This document shows positions 18,437 through 27,474 of a stretch of DNA of 64,000 nucleotides, in pieces (the first letter of the stretch is position 1; every line of letters starts with the position of its first letter). The notes under the pieces are model-generated. The model worked only from the letters and a program-made list of their open reading frames with translations, made no database searches and had not been told where the DNA came from. The stretch comes from Chryseobacterium ginsenosidimutans (GTDB taxonomy: Bacteria > Bacteroidota > Bacteroidia > Flavobacteriales > Weeksellaceae). The stretch covers positions 682,001 to 746,000 of the forward strand of contig NZ_JANUCO010000001.1 in the NCBI RefSeq assembly GCF_024807225.1. Reading direction: 5' to 3'. The position numbers and the translations under genes were made by a program.

Positions 18437-20555
18437 TTATTCTATGTTCTTAACCAATATCCAACCGCTGTATTTTGTCTGGGTATTGTTTTTGTCATTT
18501 TCAGTCCATGAGATGGTGTACCAGTAAGTTCCTGTTTTGATTTTCTTACCACCTGAAGTTCCGTCCCATGTGAAGTTTCTGATTTTATCAGCCTGATACA
18601 TCATATTTCCGTATCTGTCGTAAACCGTAAATATCAGATTTTTCTTATAAGCCAACGCTGAATAATCAACATAGTCATTTTTATTATCTCCGTTTGGCGT
18701 AATCGCGTTCAGAAGATTCGGAACCGTTACCTGAACTTCGATAGGATTACAATCATATGCATCTTTTACATATACTTTGTTTTCTCCTCTAGGAAGACCT
18801 GTAAATACGTTAGAATCTTGCCAAGTAATTCCGTCTAATGAATATTTGTAAGGAGCTTTTCCTCCATTTACAGTTACTGTAAACGAATCGTTGGTGATTT
18901 CAATATTCGTAATTACCGGTTGTGCAGACGCATTAACGTGTACTTCCTGTAAAGTAAAACATTTTCCTGTTTTAAGCTTCACCCAATAAGCACCTGCTCC
19001 AACATTTGAAATAGATTGAGTTGTAGCTCCTGTGCTCCATTCGTAACCGTCGAATCCTGGTCCTGCATCTAAAACAGTCGTGTCTTCCATACAGATAATT
19101 TTATCTTTCAGAACGTTAGATTTTACAGGAGGTAGAACTTTTAAGTTAATTTTTGCAATGGCAAAACAGTCGTTTTCGCTGGTTACTCTTGCGTAAACAG
19201 TAGTCGTAGCTGTAATATACGTATTTGCAGGTGAAATCTCATTAACTCCAGCTAAAGCATCAGCTTGAGTTTTGTAATATTTTTTAGTCATCCCACCTTG
19301 AGAATTCACTGTCGCAGTCGTAAGGTCGAATGAAGCTGTTGTAATTGCAGTTTCAATATAACAAGACTCAAGAGTTGCTTCTGTTACTACAACTACAGGG
19401 AAGAATTGTAAAGTAATCTCAGCGTCATCAGAACATCCGTCTGAAGTTGTTACTCTTACATATACTTTTTTCTCTCCGGATACATACGCTGAATAATTAG
19501 TAATCTCGTTTGTTCCAGCTAATAAATCTGCCATTGTAGGATAATATTTTTTGGTAATATTATTTCCTGAATACACAGTAGCCAATGTAAGATTGAATGT
19601 TGCAGTTCCTGCTCCGTTATTGTTACAAGCAGTAAGGCTTGCATCCGAAGCGGTGATATTTCCTGTTTTAAATTTGAATTTTCCAATCTGGAAACAACCG
19701 TTGATAGGGTTGGTTGCGTTTGCAGGATCTGTATATTTTAATCTGTAATAGTAAATGGTAGTTCCATTCACCATTATTGGTGTTGTAATAGGAGCGGTTC
19801 CTGTAATGGCATCATTACTCGTCAAGTGATATGATACTGTAAAGTTTGGATTACCATTGATGATTCCGGTAGATAATGTACTGAAATCAAACATTGTTGG
19901 TAATGAACATTTTAAAATTTCATTCGGATCAGCAGGATTCGCTGCAGGTGATCCTGGAGGGATAAATGGATGAGGGGTTAATGTAGGATCAGTGAATGCT
20001 GATGTTAAAGAGGCAGTTCCTCCCCATGTTAAAGAAAATCCTAATGTATTATGGCTATAGTTGTCTACCAATAATACATAAGTTTCTCCGGCATTTACGT
20101 TCATAGGAGCATTGTAACCTGCATTGGGAGCACTTGGCGGATTGGCGGATAATCCTGTAGGATTTGGCCATGCTCCTGTAGTTCCTGCAAAATTACATGT
20201 AACAGGTGTTCCTAAATTTCCACAAGTAGGACTCGGTCCCCAAACTGCCCAGTCGTAATCGGCAGAGTTTCCTGGAGCGTTCGGACCTGCAGCAATATTA
20301 ACATTTGGAGTAATTTCAAAAGTTATTGTACCTGAAGTAGCTACAGTGAAAGTGTACCAAACAGAATAATGTTCTCCTCCTTTAAGGCAAAGCCAATCCG
20401 GCGCAGGATTAGGAATATCTACAACAGTTTCCGGGTCCTGTAGGGTCATAGGAAATATTTGAATTTCCACACACGGGAATTGCCGTAGCACAATCTGATT
20501 GTGAGAAGAACAATTGTGACAGAAATAAAATAGTCAACAGTAGTAATTTCTTCAT
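18437..20555 (-). pseudogene. T9SS type-B surface protein F, frameshifted as read
   Basis: A start at ATG 20553-20555 gives a signal peptide (MKKLLLLTILFLSQLFFSQ) then SDCATAIPVCGNSNISYDPTGPG. The frame breaks at 20428-20430 and resumes at TVVDIPNPAPDWLCLKGGEH. Its N-terminal domain differs from the lectin-type paralogs: HYSVWYTFTVATSGTITFEI, DYDWAVWGP and a Cys-containing TCGNLG...TCNF loop resemble the domain often placed at the start of Bacteroidota gliding proteins. Then come a Cys-flanked repeat pair (TACNNNGAGTATFNLTLATV; ESCYIETAITTASFDLTTAT), IICMEDTTVLDAGPGF and the T9SS type-B domain (NAITPNGDNKNDYVDY, GWILVKNIE). Restored length is about 705 aa. Confidence 0.85.
20428..20430 (-). 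other. Frameshift site in T9SS protein F
   Basis: Minus strand ACCCGGAAACTGTTG. Removing one A gives GPGTVVD and joins the signal-peptide frame to the rest. Confidence 0.85.
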
Positions 20556-20594
20556 TAGAAATGATTTTTAAAATATATTAAACGTTATTATGTG

Positions 20595-20626
20595 AAAAAA
20601 ACCGCTTTTTTCGAGCGGTTTTTTTA
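20595..20626 (-). terminator. Intrinsic terminator after T9SS protein G
   Basis: GC-rich stem AAAAAACCGCT / AGCGGTTTTTTT downstream of the stop at 20641. It is a different hairpin sequence from the GATCACT family. Confidence 0.85.
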
Positions 20627-20640
20627 TAAATATTTGGTGA

Positions 20641-22710
20641 TTATTCTCTATTTTTTACCATTACCCATCCTGAGAATTTGAATGGCGTATTTTTCTTGTC
20701 GTTTTCATTCCATTCTACAGAATACCAGTATGTTCCCGTAGGTACTTTTTTACCAGCTGTAGTTCCGTCCCATTTGAATCCGCTGAATTTATCAGCCTGA
20801 CCAACTTTCACACCATATCTGTCAAAAATACTTAATACCAAGTTTTGTTTTCCTGCTAATGCTGAATAATCGATCACGTCGTTTACGCCGTCTCCGTTTG
20901 GAGTGATTACATTCACTAAGTTTGGAACGACTACCGTTACTGTAAGCGGATCACAGTCGTAATCATCTTTTACGAAAACTGTATTGTCGCCTCTTGGTAC
21001 GTTGGTGAAGACATTAGAGTCTTGCCAGTTGATACCGTCTACTGAGTATTTGTAAGGAGCAGTTCCTCCTACTACATTTACAGTAACTGTATTGTTTGTA
21101 ATGTCTATGCTTGAAATAACAGGCTGCTCCGAAGGATAAACTTTTACATTTTGTCTTGTCGTACAATTTCCTGTTTTAAGATCTACCCAGTAAGTTCCAA
21201 CCGTTACGTTGCTTATTGTCTGAGTTGTTGCTCCTGTGCTCCATTTATAAGCTGTGAATCCTGGTCCTGCATCTAATGTTGTAGTGTCTTCCATACAGAT
21301 GATTTTATCTTCCAATAGGTTAGAGTATACCGGTGGCAGAACGATTAGAATTACTTTTGCAACTCCATAACATCCGTTTCCATCGGTTACTTTAATGAAA
21401 ACTACTCCGTTTGGAGAAATGTATGTATTTGGATTTGATATAGCATTAGTTCCATTTACAGCATCCGTCATAGATGGAAAATAAGTCTTAGTACCTGGTT
21501 GTGTTGTTACTGTAGCTAAAGTAAGGTCAAATGAAGCCGTAGCAGGATTTGTTTCAATGAAACAAGATCTTAGTGTAGCTTCTGTTACCACTACTACCGG
21601 GAAGAAGCTTAGTGTAATTTGTGCAACATCTGTACATCCGAATGGTGAAGTTACCAAAACAAAAACAGAACCACCGGCAGAAACATACTGATAAGGATTC
21701 GTGATTTCATTCGTACCCGCATTAAGATCAGCCAGTGTTGGATAATACTTTTTAGTTACGGTAGGATCTGCAATTACATTCGCCGTAGTCAAATCAAATA
21801 TGGCGGTACCCATATTATTGTTATTACATTTCGTAAGTGTTACATCAGTCGCTGTAATGGCACGCTGGATAAATTTCAGATTACCCGGAATTCTACACCT
21901 GTTAATGGCACTCGCCGGTGCACCCGGAACAGAGTAGGTAATCGCGTAATAATATATATCTGTAGTATTTACGGTTATTGGAGCCGTTATTGGGTTGTTA
22001 CCTGTAATCGCATCATTTGAGTTATAATAATAAGATACCGTAAAGTTTGGATTGTTATTTACAATTCCCGCAGTTAAACTTGTGAAATTAAAAACAGCCG
22101 GGTCTGTACAAACAATAACTTCTCTAGGAGAGTTTGCTGTCGGTCCGGGAGTTCCTGGCTCCATAAAAGGATATGGCTGGAAAGCACTGTTAAATGGTGA
22201 AACCAAAGTAGCAGTTCCTCCCCATGACAATATAAATCCATTAGCACTAGAAGAGAAGTTATCTACAAGTAGATAGTAGGTCTGCCCAGCCACTACATCC
22301 ATATAAGAACAGAATGGAGGACCTCCTGCACCTTGAGTAGTAGCAGTTGATGTCATATCTAGTCCTGTAGGACCGTCTGCTGCAGAATAGTTACATCTGA
22401 TAGGACCTCCTAAGTTACCACAGGCAACATTGGGACCATAAACTGCCCAGTCATAATCGTCTGTGAAATTGTTAGGATTGATATTAAATGTTAATGTTCC
22501 GGATGAAGCAATAGTAAATGTATACCAAATGGAGAAATGCTCTACACCCAGACATCCTCCTAACGTTTCAAGAACAGCTCCTGGTCCTGTAGGAGTAAAA
22601 GATATAGGTGTATTTCCGCAGACTTGAACATTTCCACCACAATCTGAACTCGATTGGGCGAAAATCATCTGAGATATAAAAATCAAAAAAATGTATAGAG
22701 TTTTTTTCAT
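20641..22710 (-). CDS. T9SS type-B surface protein G
   Basis: 689-aa exported protein, intact, starting at MKKTLYIFLIFISQMIFAQ (a further-upstream start is possible but adds only MIK). The N-terminal domain is like protein F: CGGNVQVCGNTPISF, HFSIWYTFTIASSGTLTFNI, DDYDWAVYGP, CGNLGGPIRCNY. Then Cys-flanked repeats (TKCNNNNMGTAIFDLTTANV; RSCFIETNPATASFDLTLAT), IICMEDTTTLDAGPGF, SIDITNNTVTVNVVGGTAPY and the T9SS type-B domain (NVITPNGDGVNDVIDY, FDRYGVKVGQADK, GWVMVKNRE). Its function is probably surface attachment or gliding; no catalytic motif is seen. It shares its repeat and C-terminal parts with paralog D. Confidence 0.9.
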   Translation of the reverse strand: MKKTLYIFLIFISQMIFAQSSSDCGGNVQVCGNTPISFTPTGPGAVLETLGGCLGVEHFSIWYTFTIASSGTLTFNINPNNFTDDYDWAVYGPNVACGNLGGPIRCNYSAADGPTGLDMTSTATTQGAGGPPFCSYMDVVAGQTYYLLVDNFSSSANGFILSWGGTATLVSPFNSAFQPYPFMEPGTPGPTANSPREVIVCTDPAVFNFTSLTAGIVNNNPNFTVSYYYNSNDAITGNNPITAPITVNTTDIYYYAITYSVPGAPASAINRCRIPGNLKFIQRAITATDVTLTKCNNNNMGTAIFDLTTANVIADPTVTKKYYPTLADLNAGTNEITNPYQYVSAGGSVFVLVTSPFGCTDVAQITLSFFPVVVVTEATLRSCFIETNPATASFDLTLATVTTQPGTKTYFPSMTDAVNGTNAISNPNTYISPNGVVFIKVTDGNGCYGVAKVILIVLPPVYSNLLEDKIICMEDTTTLDAGPGFTAYKWSTGATTQTISNVTVGTYWVDLKTGNCTTRQNVKVYPSEQPVISSIDITNNTVTVNVVGGTAPYKYSVDGINWQDSNVFTNVPRGDNTVFVKDDYDCDPLTVTVVVPNLVNVITPNGDGVNDVIDYSALAGKQNLVLSIFDRYGVKVGQADKFSGFKWDGTTAGKKVPTGTYWYSVEWNENDKKNTPFKFSGWVMVKNRE

Positions 22711-22744
22711 TTTGATCAATTTAAAGATGTTTTTAATCCGAAGA

Positions 22745-23359
22745 TTAATTAGTTGATTGAATTAACTGTCTGCCCCAAGTTGGTACAGCGCTGCCTGAAG
22801 AATTGGTATTCTCAAATCCGGTTGATGCTTTCTTGTATAAAGTTTCAGCATTTTCTTTGTTTCCGGATCTTTCTTGTAGTTTAGCCTTTAGAATAGCTAA
22901 TCTAGGATTGTTTGGCGCACTTGCTTCAGCTTTTGCTATCATTTGCGAAACAATATCCAAATCTTTTTGTACATCTTTAGATTCTTTGATCTCTATTTTC
23001 TGAAGATAGATCAGTCCTAGTAATATGTTCGTTTCGGCATTATTTTGCTGAGAATACGCTCCTTTAGCAAATTTTCCTGCAATGGCATTAGATCCTGCAA
23101 TATCCTGATGTACCGTTTTCTTTAGTTGTTGCTCTGTCTTAAGATACATTGAAACAGCAGCATAATAATAAGCTTGCCACCTGTCAGATGTCTTTGTCTG
23201 AGTAAATTTAGAAAACTTGTTGAAAACGTTGTCGTAGTCGTTGTCTGTTTTAGCGGTATTTACCTGCAAAACAGATTGTTGAAAGTCTTTTTCCGTAAGA
23301 TTTTGAGCATTGATACAAAAACCTAATACGGAAAACCAAATTAGTAGAGTTTTTTTCAT
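22745..23359 (-). CDS. Exported TPR-like protein
   Basis: 204-aa protein with a signal peptide (MKKTLLIWFSVLGFCINAQ). The mature part is helical and repetitive in the manner of tetratricopeptide repeats: WQAYYYAAVSMYLKTE, AETNILLGLIYLQK, NPRLAILKAKLQERSG, NAETLYKKASTG. Periplasmic location is expected. Small TPR proteins of this kind usually act as scaffolds. It lies 34 bp upstream (transcriptionally) of surface protein G and may share its transcript, since a promoter box is seen only in front of this gene. Confidence 0.8.
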   Translation of the reverse strand: MKKTLLIWFSVLGFCINAQNLTEKDFQQSVLQVNTAKTDNDYDNVFNKFSKFTQTKTSDRWQAYYYAAVSMYLKTEQQLKKTVHQDIAGSNAIAGKFAKGAYSQQNNAETNILLGLIYLQKIEIKESKDVQKDLDIVSQMIAKAEASAPNNPRLAILKAKLQERSGNKENAETLYKKASTGFENTNSSGSAVPTWGRQLIQSTN

Positions 23360-23379
23360 GTAGGGGAAATTTTATAACA

Positions 23380-23387
23380 CAAATATA
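23380..23387 (-). promoter_or_regulatory. Putative -7 box for TPR protein
   Basis: Minus-strand TATATTTG (TAnnTTTG), 20 bp upstream of the ATG at 23357-23359. Confidence 0.55.
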
Positions 23388-23449
23388 AAAAATTATTAAT
23401 CTTAATTTAAAGTTTTTAAGATTAATTTAATAAAAACGTGTATATTGTT

Positions 23450-24685
23450 TTAATATTGCATTTTTCTTAATTTAGGATTTGTACTTCCAACGACCAGTGC
23501 AACGAGCACCGTCATCGTTCCGCCAAAGATTACAGAGCGCACAACGCCGAGTAATTTTGCCGAAAGCCCGCTTTCAAATTGTCCCATTTCGTTACTCGAC
23601 ATAATGAAGATTGAGTTTACACTCAAAACCCTTCCTCTTATATGATCCGGAGTTTTCAGCTGAACAATTGTTCCTCTGATTACGACAGAAATTCCATCCA
23701 ACATTCCACTTAAAACAAGGAAAAAGAATGAAACCCAATACCAAGTTGACAATCCGAAACCGATTATACAAAGTCCAAATCCTGTAACCACGGCAAGCAA
23801 AATCTTACCCTGATTTTTTCTTAACGGAATTATTGATAAAATCGTAATGATGCACATCGCTCCTATATCGGATGCGGCATTCAATAATCCGAAACCTTCT
23901 GCACCTACCTTTAGAATATCAGTTGCGTACACCGGAATCATCGCAACGGCACCTCCGAAAAGAACAGCAAACATATCCAAACACAGCGCACCCAAAATTT
24001 CTTTCGTTTTAAAAATGTAAGAAATTCCCTCACGCATACTATCTATAACGTTAACATTCTCTTTTTTGTATTCGGAATATTGTTTATTTAATTGAAAAAA
24101 GAATAGCGAAGCCAAAATTATTAGAGAAATAATAACAATTAATGTAAATTTAATTCCGACGAAACCGATCAAAAATCCGCCAATTGCATGTCCGCAAACA
24201 GAAGAAATAAGAAATGTTGCCTGGTTTAAAGTAACTGCGTTGGGAAGATTTTCTTTTTTTACAATTTTAGGAATCATCGACGGCACAATCGGTCCGATAA
24301 AAGCTCTCGCAATCCCAGTAAAGAAAATGACTCCGTAAATGAAGTAGGTGATTTGAAGTCCCGTAAAATGCAGTTCTACATTAAGGAAAGCAGGAATTAA
24401 TAATAATCCGATTAAAAAAACGTAAGCGAAATTACAGATTAATAGTAATCTTTTCTTTTCAGTCGTATCAATGACGTGACCCGCATACAACGCACAGCTC
24501 ACCGCCGGAATTACTTCCGAAAGCCCGATCAAACCGATAGAAAAAGGATCTTTTGTTAATTGATACACCCACCATCCCAATAAAGTAGCGAGCATTCTGA
24601 AAGCTAAAACAATAAAAAATCTTCCGGTAAGAAGATTTCTGAATTCGACATTTTGCAACGTCTGTAACGGGGTAAACGAAATCAT
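23450..24685 (-). CDS. MFS transporter
   Basis: 411-aa integral inner-membrane protein with about 10-12 hydrophobic helices, resembling the MFS_3/enterobactin-exporter-like (EntS) branch: LLGWWVYQLTKDPFSIGLIG near the N-terminus, the IDTTEKKRLLLICN loop, ARAFIGPIVPSMIPKIVKKE (typical loop of this branch) and RGTIVQLKTPDHIRGRVLSV near residue 345. These are presumed proton-driven exporters. The substrate is unknown; siderophore or drug export is typical of the branch. Monocistronic in appearance. Confidence 0.88.
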   Translation of the reverse strand: MISFTPLQTLQNVEFRNLLTGRFFIVLAFRMLATLLGWWVYQLTKDPFSIGLIGLSEVIPAVSCALYAGHVIDTTEKKRLLLICNFAYVFLIGLLLIPAFLNVELHFTGLQITYFIYGVIFFTGIARAFIGPIVPSMIPKIVKKENLPNAVTLNQATFLISSVCGHAIGGFLIGFVGIKFTLIVIISLIILASLFFFQLNKQYSEYKKENVNVIDSMREGISYIFKTKEILGALCLDMFAVLFGGAVAMIPVYATDILKVGAEGFGLLNAASDIGAMCIITILSIIPLRKNQGKILLAVVTGFGLCIIGFGLSTWYWVSFFFLVLSGMLDGISVVIRGTIVQLKTPDHIRGRVLSVNSIFIMSSNEMGQFESGLSAKLLGVVRSVIFGGTMTVLVALVVGSTNPKLRKMQY

Positions 24686-24777
24686 CTACAAAAATAGCCT
24701 CAAATATTGATTTAAGGCTATTCATATTATATTTTTTTGAATGATAAATTAAATGGGTTCTAAAAGATAAAATCTAT

Positions 24778-25143
24778 TTAGTTATCAGCTCTTGTAGAAC
24801 TTAGAACCAATGCCGCAACTCCCGCAGCTCCGATTACAACGGCTCCTGCAGTGATTCTTGCTTTTCTTACATCTTTTACAGCAGCTACATTAGCTTTTGG
24901 TATCGTCACAACTGTACTGTCTTTTTTCCCGGCTGTACCGATTAGATTATCGCCATCAACATTACGGAATAACATTTTTTGTTTTTTTGAACCATCTTTC
25001 ATTGTTACAGAATATATTTTTCCTGCTTCAAGATTAGAATAATCATTTTTTGCGGTATCCTCCGTGTATTTTGTAGTTGCACAAGATGAAACTACAAATA
25101 ATGATGTCAATAAAGATGATTTTAGAAGTACAGATGCTTTCAT
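24778..25143 (-). CDS. Small lipoprotein
   Basis: 121 aa with a lipoprotein signal (LLTSLFVVSSCATT, lipobox Cys21). A short soluble domain (IYSVTMKDGSKKQKMLFRNVDGDNLIG) follows and then a C-terminal hydrophobic stretch (ITAGAVVIGAAGVAALVLSS). Probably anchored in the outer membrane or periplasm. Unrecognised beyond that; the middle part resembles a small SH3-like beta domain found in similar Bacteroidota lipoproteins. Confidence 0.75.
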   Translation of the reverse strand: MKASVLLKSSLLTSLFVVSSCATTKYTEDTAKNDYSNLEAGKIYSVTMKDGSKKQKMLFRNVDGDNLIGTAGKKDSTVVTIPKANVAAVKDVRKARITAGAVVIGAAGVAALVLSSTRADN

Positions 25144-25161
25144 TATTATTTTTTAGTTTTC

Positions 25162-25169
25162 CAAATTTA
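25162..25169 (-). promoter_or_regulatory. Putative -7 box for small lipoprotein
   Basis: Minus-strand TAAATTTG (TAnnTTTG), 18 bp upstream of the ATG. Confidence 0.5.
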
Positions 25170-25212
25170 TAATTTTTTTCGAATATACGTTTCCGGAATT
25201 GAAAAAATGTGT

Positions 25213-26712
25213 TTAAAGTTTATACATTTCTAATAAATCGGCAACTTTTCTGTCATTTCCAAGTCGCGGAGTTTTGTTTTGACCGCCCAGTTTTCCTTGG
25301 GATTTGGCATATTCCTGAAAAGCATTTTTCTTTAAATTGGCAATATGAAGTTTTTGCAGAATATTTCCAGAAATAAGGTCATCGTAATACGTATTGCGTT
25401 TTCTGAGTTGGTCGTCGAGCTCATTTTTAAATAAATCTAAATGTTCAGGCTCTTTCTCAAACTCGATAAACCACTCATGATAAGGAAGCCCTTTATTGGG
25501 ATTTACTTGTGGAGCGAGGTGAAATTCTGTAATCTGCGCAGGATGTTTTTCTAAAGTCGCCTTCATTGCTTCTTCCACTTCAAAAGCAATCACATGTTCG
25601 CCAAAAGCTGAGGTGAAATGCTTCGTTCTTCCGCTTACCAGAATTCTGTGCGGTTTTTTATCAATAAATCTTACGACATCACCAATCGAATACGCCCACA
25701 ATCCTGAATTTGTCGTTAAAATTAACGCATAATCTTTATTAAGCTCAACCTCTTTTAACGTTAATCTTCTCGCTTCAGGTTTTCCATATTCTTCAAGAGG
25801 AACGAATTCATAGAAAATTCCATGATTGGTTAAAAGTAACAAACCTTCTTTGGTATAATCATCCTGAAACGCAAAAAATCCTTCGGAAGCCGGAAATGTC
25901 TGAACAATATCTACTTCTCCGCCCAGCAATTCTTCCATTTTATCGCGGTAAGGTTCGTAATTTACGCCTCCGGTTACGATCAATTGAAGATTCGGAAAGA
26001 GTTGTTTTATTTTTTTACCGTTCTTTTCAATTAATTTTTCAAAATACATAATTAGCCAAGGTGGAATTCCAGAGATCAATGTCATATTTTCCTTCTCCGT
26101 TTCCTCAACAATTTTATCGACTTTCGCTTCCCAGTCTTCCATCATGTTGGTTTCCAAACTCGGAAGTCTGTTTTTCTGTAAATATTTTGGAATGTGATGC
26201 GCTACAATCCCGGAAAGGCGACCGGTTTTTATCCCGAAAACTTCTTCAAGTTCCGGACTGCCCTGTAAAAAGATCATTTTTCCTTTTACAAAATCGGCGT
26301 TATTTTTCTTAGCAATATAATGGAAAAGCGCACTTTGAGCTCCTTTAATTTGAAATGGCATTCCTTCTTTAGAAATAGGAATATATTTTGAGCCCGAAGT
26401 CGTTCCTGAGGTTTTTGCAAAATATTCAGGAGTTCCTGTCCAGAGAATATTGGCCTGTCCTTTTTTTACTCTTTCGATATAAGGTTTAAGATCTTCATAG
26501 TCTGCAATCTGTACTCTTTCCTGAAAATCTTTTGTAGACTGAATATTTTCAAAATCATGTTCTCTTCCAAAAAGAGTTTTTTTAGCAGTTTCTGTTAATG
26601 ACAAAAGCAGATCTTCTTGATTTTTCTCTGCATTTTTCTTGAATTCTTCAGCTTTTTGAACATTCTTTTTTGCCCAAACCAATGCCGCATTTTTCTTTAG
26701 GAAGTTTAACAT
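25213..26712 (-). CDS. GH3 auxin-responsive-promoter family protein (acyl-adenylating enzyme)
   Basis: 499-aa cytosolic protein of the GH3 family, known from plants as acyl-acid amido synthetases that adenylate a carboxylate (such as jasmonate or auxin) and join it to an amino acid. Visible signs are FAKTSGTTSGSKYIPIS (nucleotide-binding Ser/Thr/Gly loop at about 105), ITGGVNYEPYR-like and YGASEG-position TFPASEGFFAFQ, TNHGIFYEFVPLEEY, TTNSGLWAYSIGDVVRF (adenylate-binding GLYRYxxGD-type motif) and the C-terminal HEWFIEF. Bacterial members have no settled substrate. No amino-acid-biosynthesis neighbour gives a clue. A TAAATTTG box lies upstream. Confidence 0.88.
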   Translation of the reverse strand: MLNFLKKNAALVWAKKNVQKAEEFKKNAEKNQEDLLLSLTETAKKTLFGREHDFENIQSTKDFQERVQIADYEDLKPYIERVKKGQANILWTGTPEYFAKTSGTTSGSKYIPISKEGMPFQIKGAQSALFHYIAKKNNADFVKGKMIFLQGSPELEEVFGIKTGRLSGIVAHHIPKYLQKNRLPSLETNMMEDWEAKVDKIVEETEKENMTLISGIPPWLIMYFEKLIEKNGKKIKQLFPNLQLIVTGGVNYEPYRDKMEELLGGEVDIVQTFPASEGFFAFQDDYTKEGLLLLTNHGIFYEFVPLEEYGKPEARRLTLKEVELNKDYALILTTNSGLWAYSIGDVVRFIDKKPHRILVSGRTKHFTSAFGEHVIAFEVEEAMKATLEKHPAQITEFHLAPQVNPNKGLPYHEWFIEFEKEPEHLDLFKNELDDQLRKRNTYYDDLISGNILQKLHIANLKKNAFQEYAKSQGKLGGQNKTPRLGNDRKVADLLEMYKL

Positions 26713-26716
26713 GGTT

Positions 26717-26724
26717 CAAATTTA
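26717..26724 (-). promoter_or_regulatory. Putative -7 box for GH3-family gene
   Basis: Minus-strand TAAATTTG (TAnnTTTG), 4 bp upstream of the ATG at 26710-26712. Confidence 0.45.
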
Positions 26725-26770
26725 TAAATAACTGAAGAATCTGTTGTCATTTTCATGAAATATGCACATA

Positions 26771-26802
26771 AAAAAAACCGATGAATGAGTGTACATCGGT
26801 TC
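26771..26802 (-). terminator. Intrinsic terminator
   Basis: Stem ACCGATG / CATCGGT downstream of the small repeat protein, with plus-strand A-run AAAAAAA giving a T-tail on the minus strand. Confidence 0.8.
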
Positions 26803-26842
26803 TTCGAAATTTGATTATGAAAATAACAACTATATGTTGAGT

Positions 26843-27118
26843 TTATTTATTTGCTTTGTACCTCTTGTCTGGAGTACCGTCTTTTTTTAAATTTTTATTG
26901 TCCTTGTATCTTTTATCAGGTGTTCCGTCCTTTTTCATTTTTGCAGCAGGAGCGGCTGTCGATGCAGGTTTTGCTGCTGTAGCAGTAGGAGCGGGTTTCG
27001 CTGCCTTTGCTGTTTTTGCAGTCGGATGAGGGGCAGCTTTAGTTGCCGGAGCAGTTTGTTGAGCTGTTGCAAATCCTAGTCCTAAAACTATTGACATTGC
27101 GGATAATAATTTTTTCAT
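26843..27118 (-). CDS. Small exported Ala/Lys/Pro-rich repeat protein
   Basis: 91 aa from the start MKKLLSAMSIVLGLGFATAQ, a signal peptide. A low-complexity Ala/Pro/Lys/Thr region (about residues 21-60) follows, then two copies of KKDGTPDKRYK at the C-terminus, the second ending in ANK at the stop. The repeat is charged and likely surface- or periplasm-exposed. The 105-aa upstream extension (MYNFDSR...) is unlikely because it overlaps the promoter box at 27148. Function unknown; the repeated PDKRYK motif looks like a small binding unit. Confidence 0.75.
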   Translation of the reverse strand: MKKLLSAMSIVLGLGFATAQQTAPATKAAPHPTAKTAKAAKPAPTATAAKPASTAAPAAKMKKDGTPDKRYKDNKNLKKDGTPDKRYKANK

Positions 27119-27147
27119 AAAGATGATTTTGGTTGTTTTTCTTGAGT

Positions 27148-27155
27148 CAAAGTTA
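27148..27155 (-). promoter_or_regulatory. Putative -7 box for small repeat protein
   Basis: Minus-strand TAACTTTG (TAnnTTTG), 29 bp upstream of the ATG at 27116-27118. It argues for the shorter start. Confidence 0.55.
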
Positions 27156-27259
27156 TACAAAAATCAGACTGAAAATCTTGGTTTTAGAAACTTAACTAAA
27201 GTTTATCACAGCTTAAAAAAAGATTAAATGCGATTTTTTTATTGACAGAGATTACTCCC

Positions 27260-27330
27260 ATCAATAGGAACGGGCTTCAGCCCGTTTAAAAATAAATAAC
27301 GTGGATAATTGGCTTTAGCCAAAACGTATA
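27260..27330. repeat. Double-hairpin intergenic repeat, copy 1
   Basis: Two adjacent hairpins, AACGGGCTTCAGCCCGTT (27269-27286) and TTGGCTTTAGCCAA (27309-27322), separated by an AT-rich spacer. A second, diverged copy lies at 41353-41417. No gene overlaps it. Confidence 0.8.
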
Positions 27331-27348
27331 CATTAGTACAAAATAAAG

Positions 27349-27375
27349 CATGTCAAGATTTCAAATCTTGACATG
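27349..27375. repeat. Near-perfect palindrome
   Basis: CATGTCAAGATTT and AAATCTTGACATG form a 13-bp inverted repeat around a single base, between the intergenic repeat and a terminator. No T-run follows, so it is more likely part of a repeat element than a terminator. Confidence 0.6.
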
Positions 27376-27421
27376 GCTATTTCCACCAATATTCACTCAC
27401 ATAATAATTAAAAAACAAAAA

Positions 27422-27450
27422 ATCTGCTTCCCCAAAATGAGAAAGCAGAT
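27422..27450 (-). terminator. Intrinsic terminator after lipoprotein
   Basis: Stem ATCTGCTT / AAGCAGAT, with plus-strand AAAAAACAAAAAA just left giving a T-rich tail on the minus strand. Confidence 0.75.
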
Positions 27451-27474
27451 CCTAACATATGTATGAAAAGTTGG

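Noticed and set aside
24689..24696. Promoter box for the MFS gene
   Set aside because: TATTTTTG on the minus strand matches TAnnTTTG, but it ends 3 bp before the start codon and sits in AT-rich sequence. Not listed as a feature.
27349..27375. Palindrome as a CRISPR repeat
   Set aside because: Single copy with no regularly spaced repeats or cas genes nearby.
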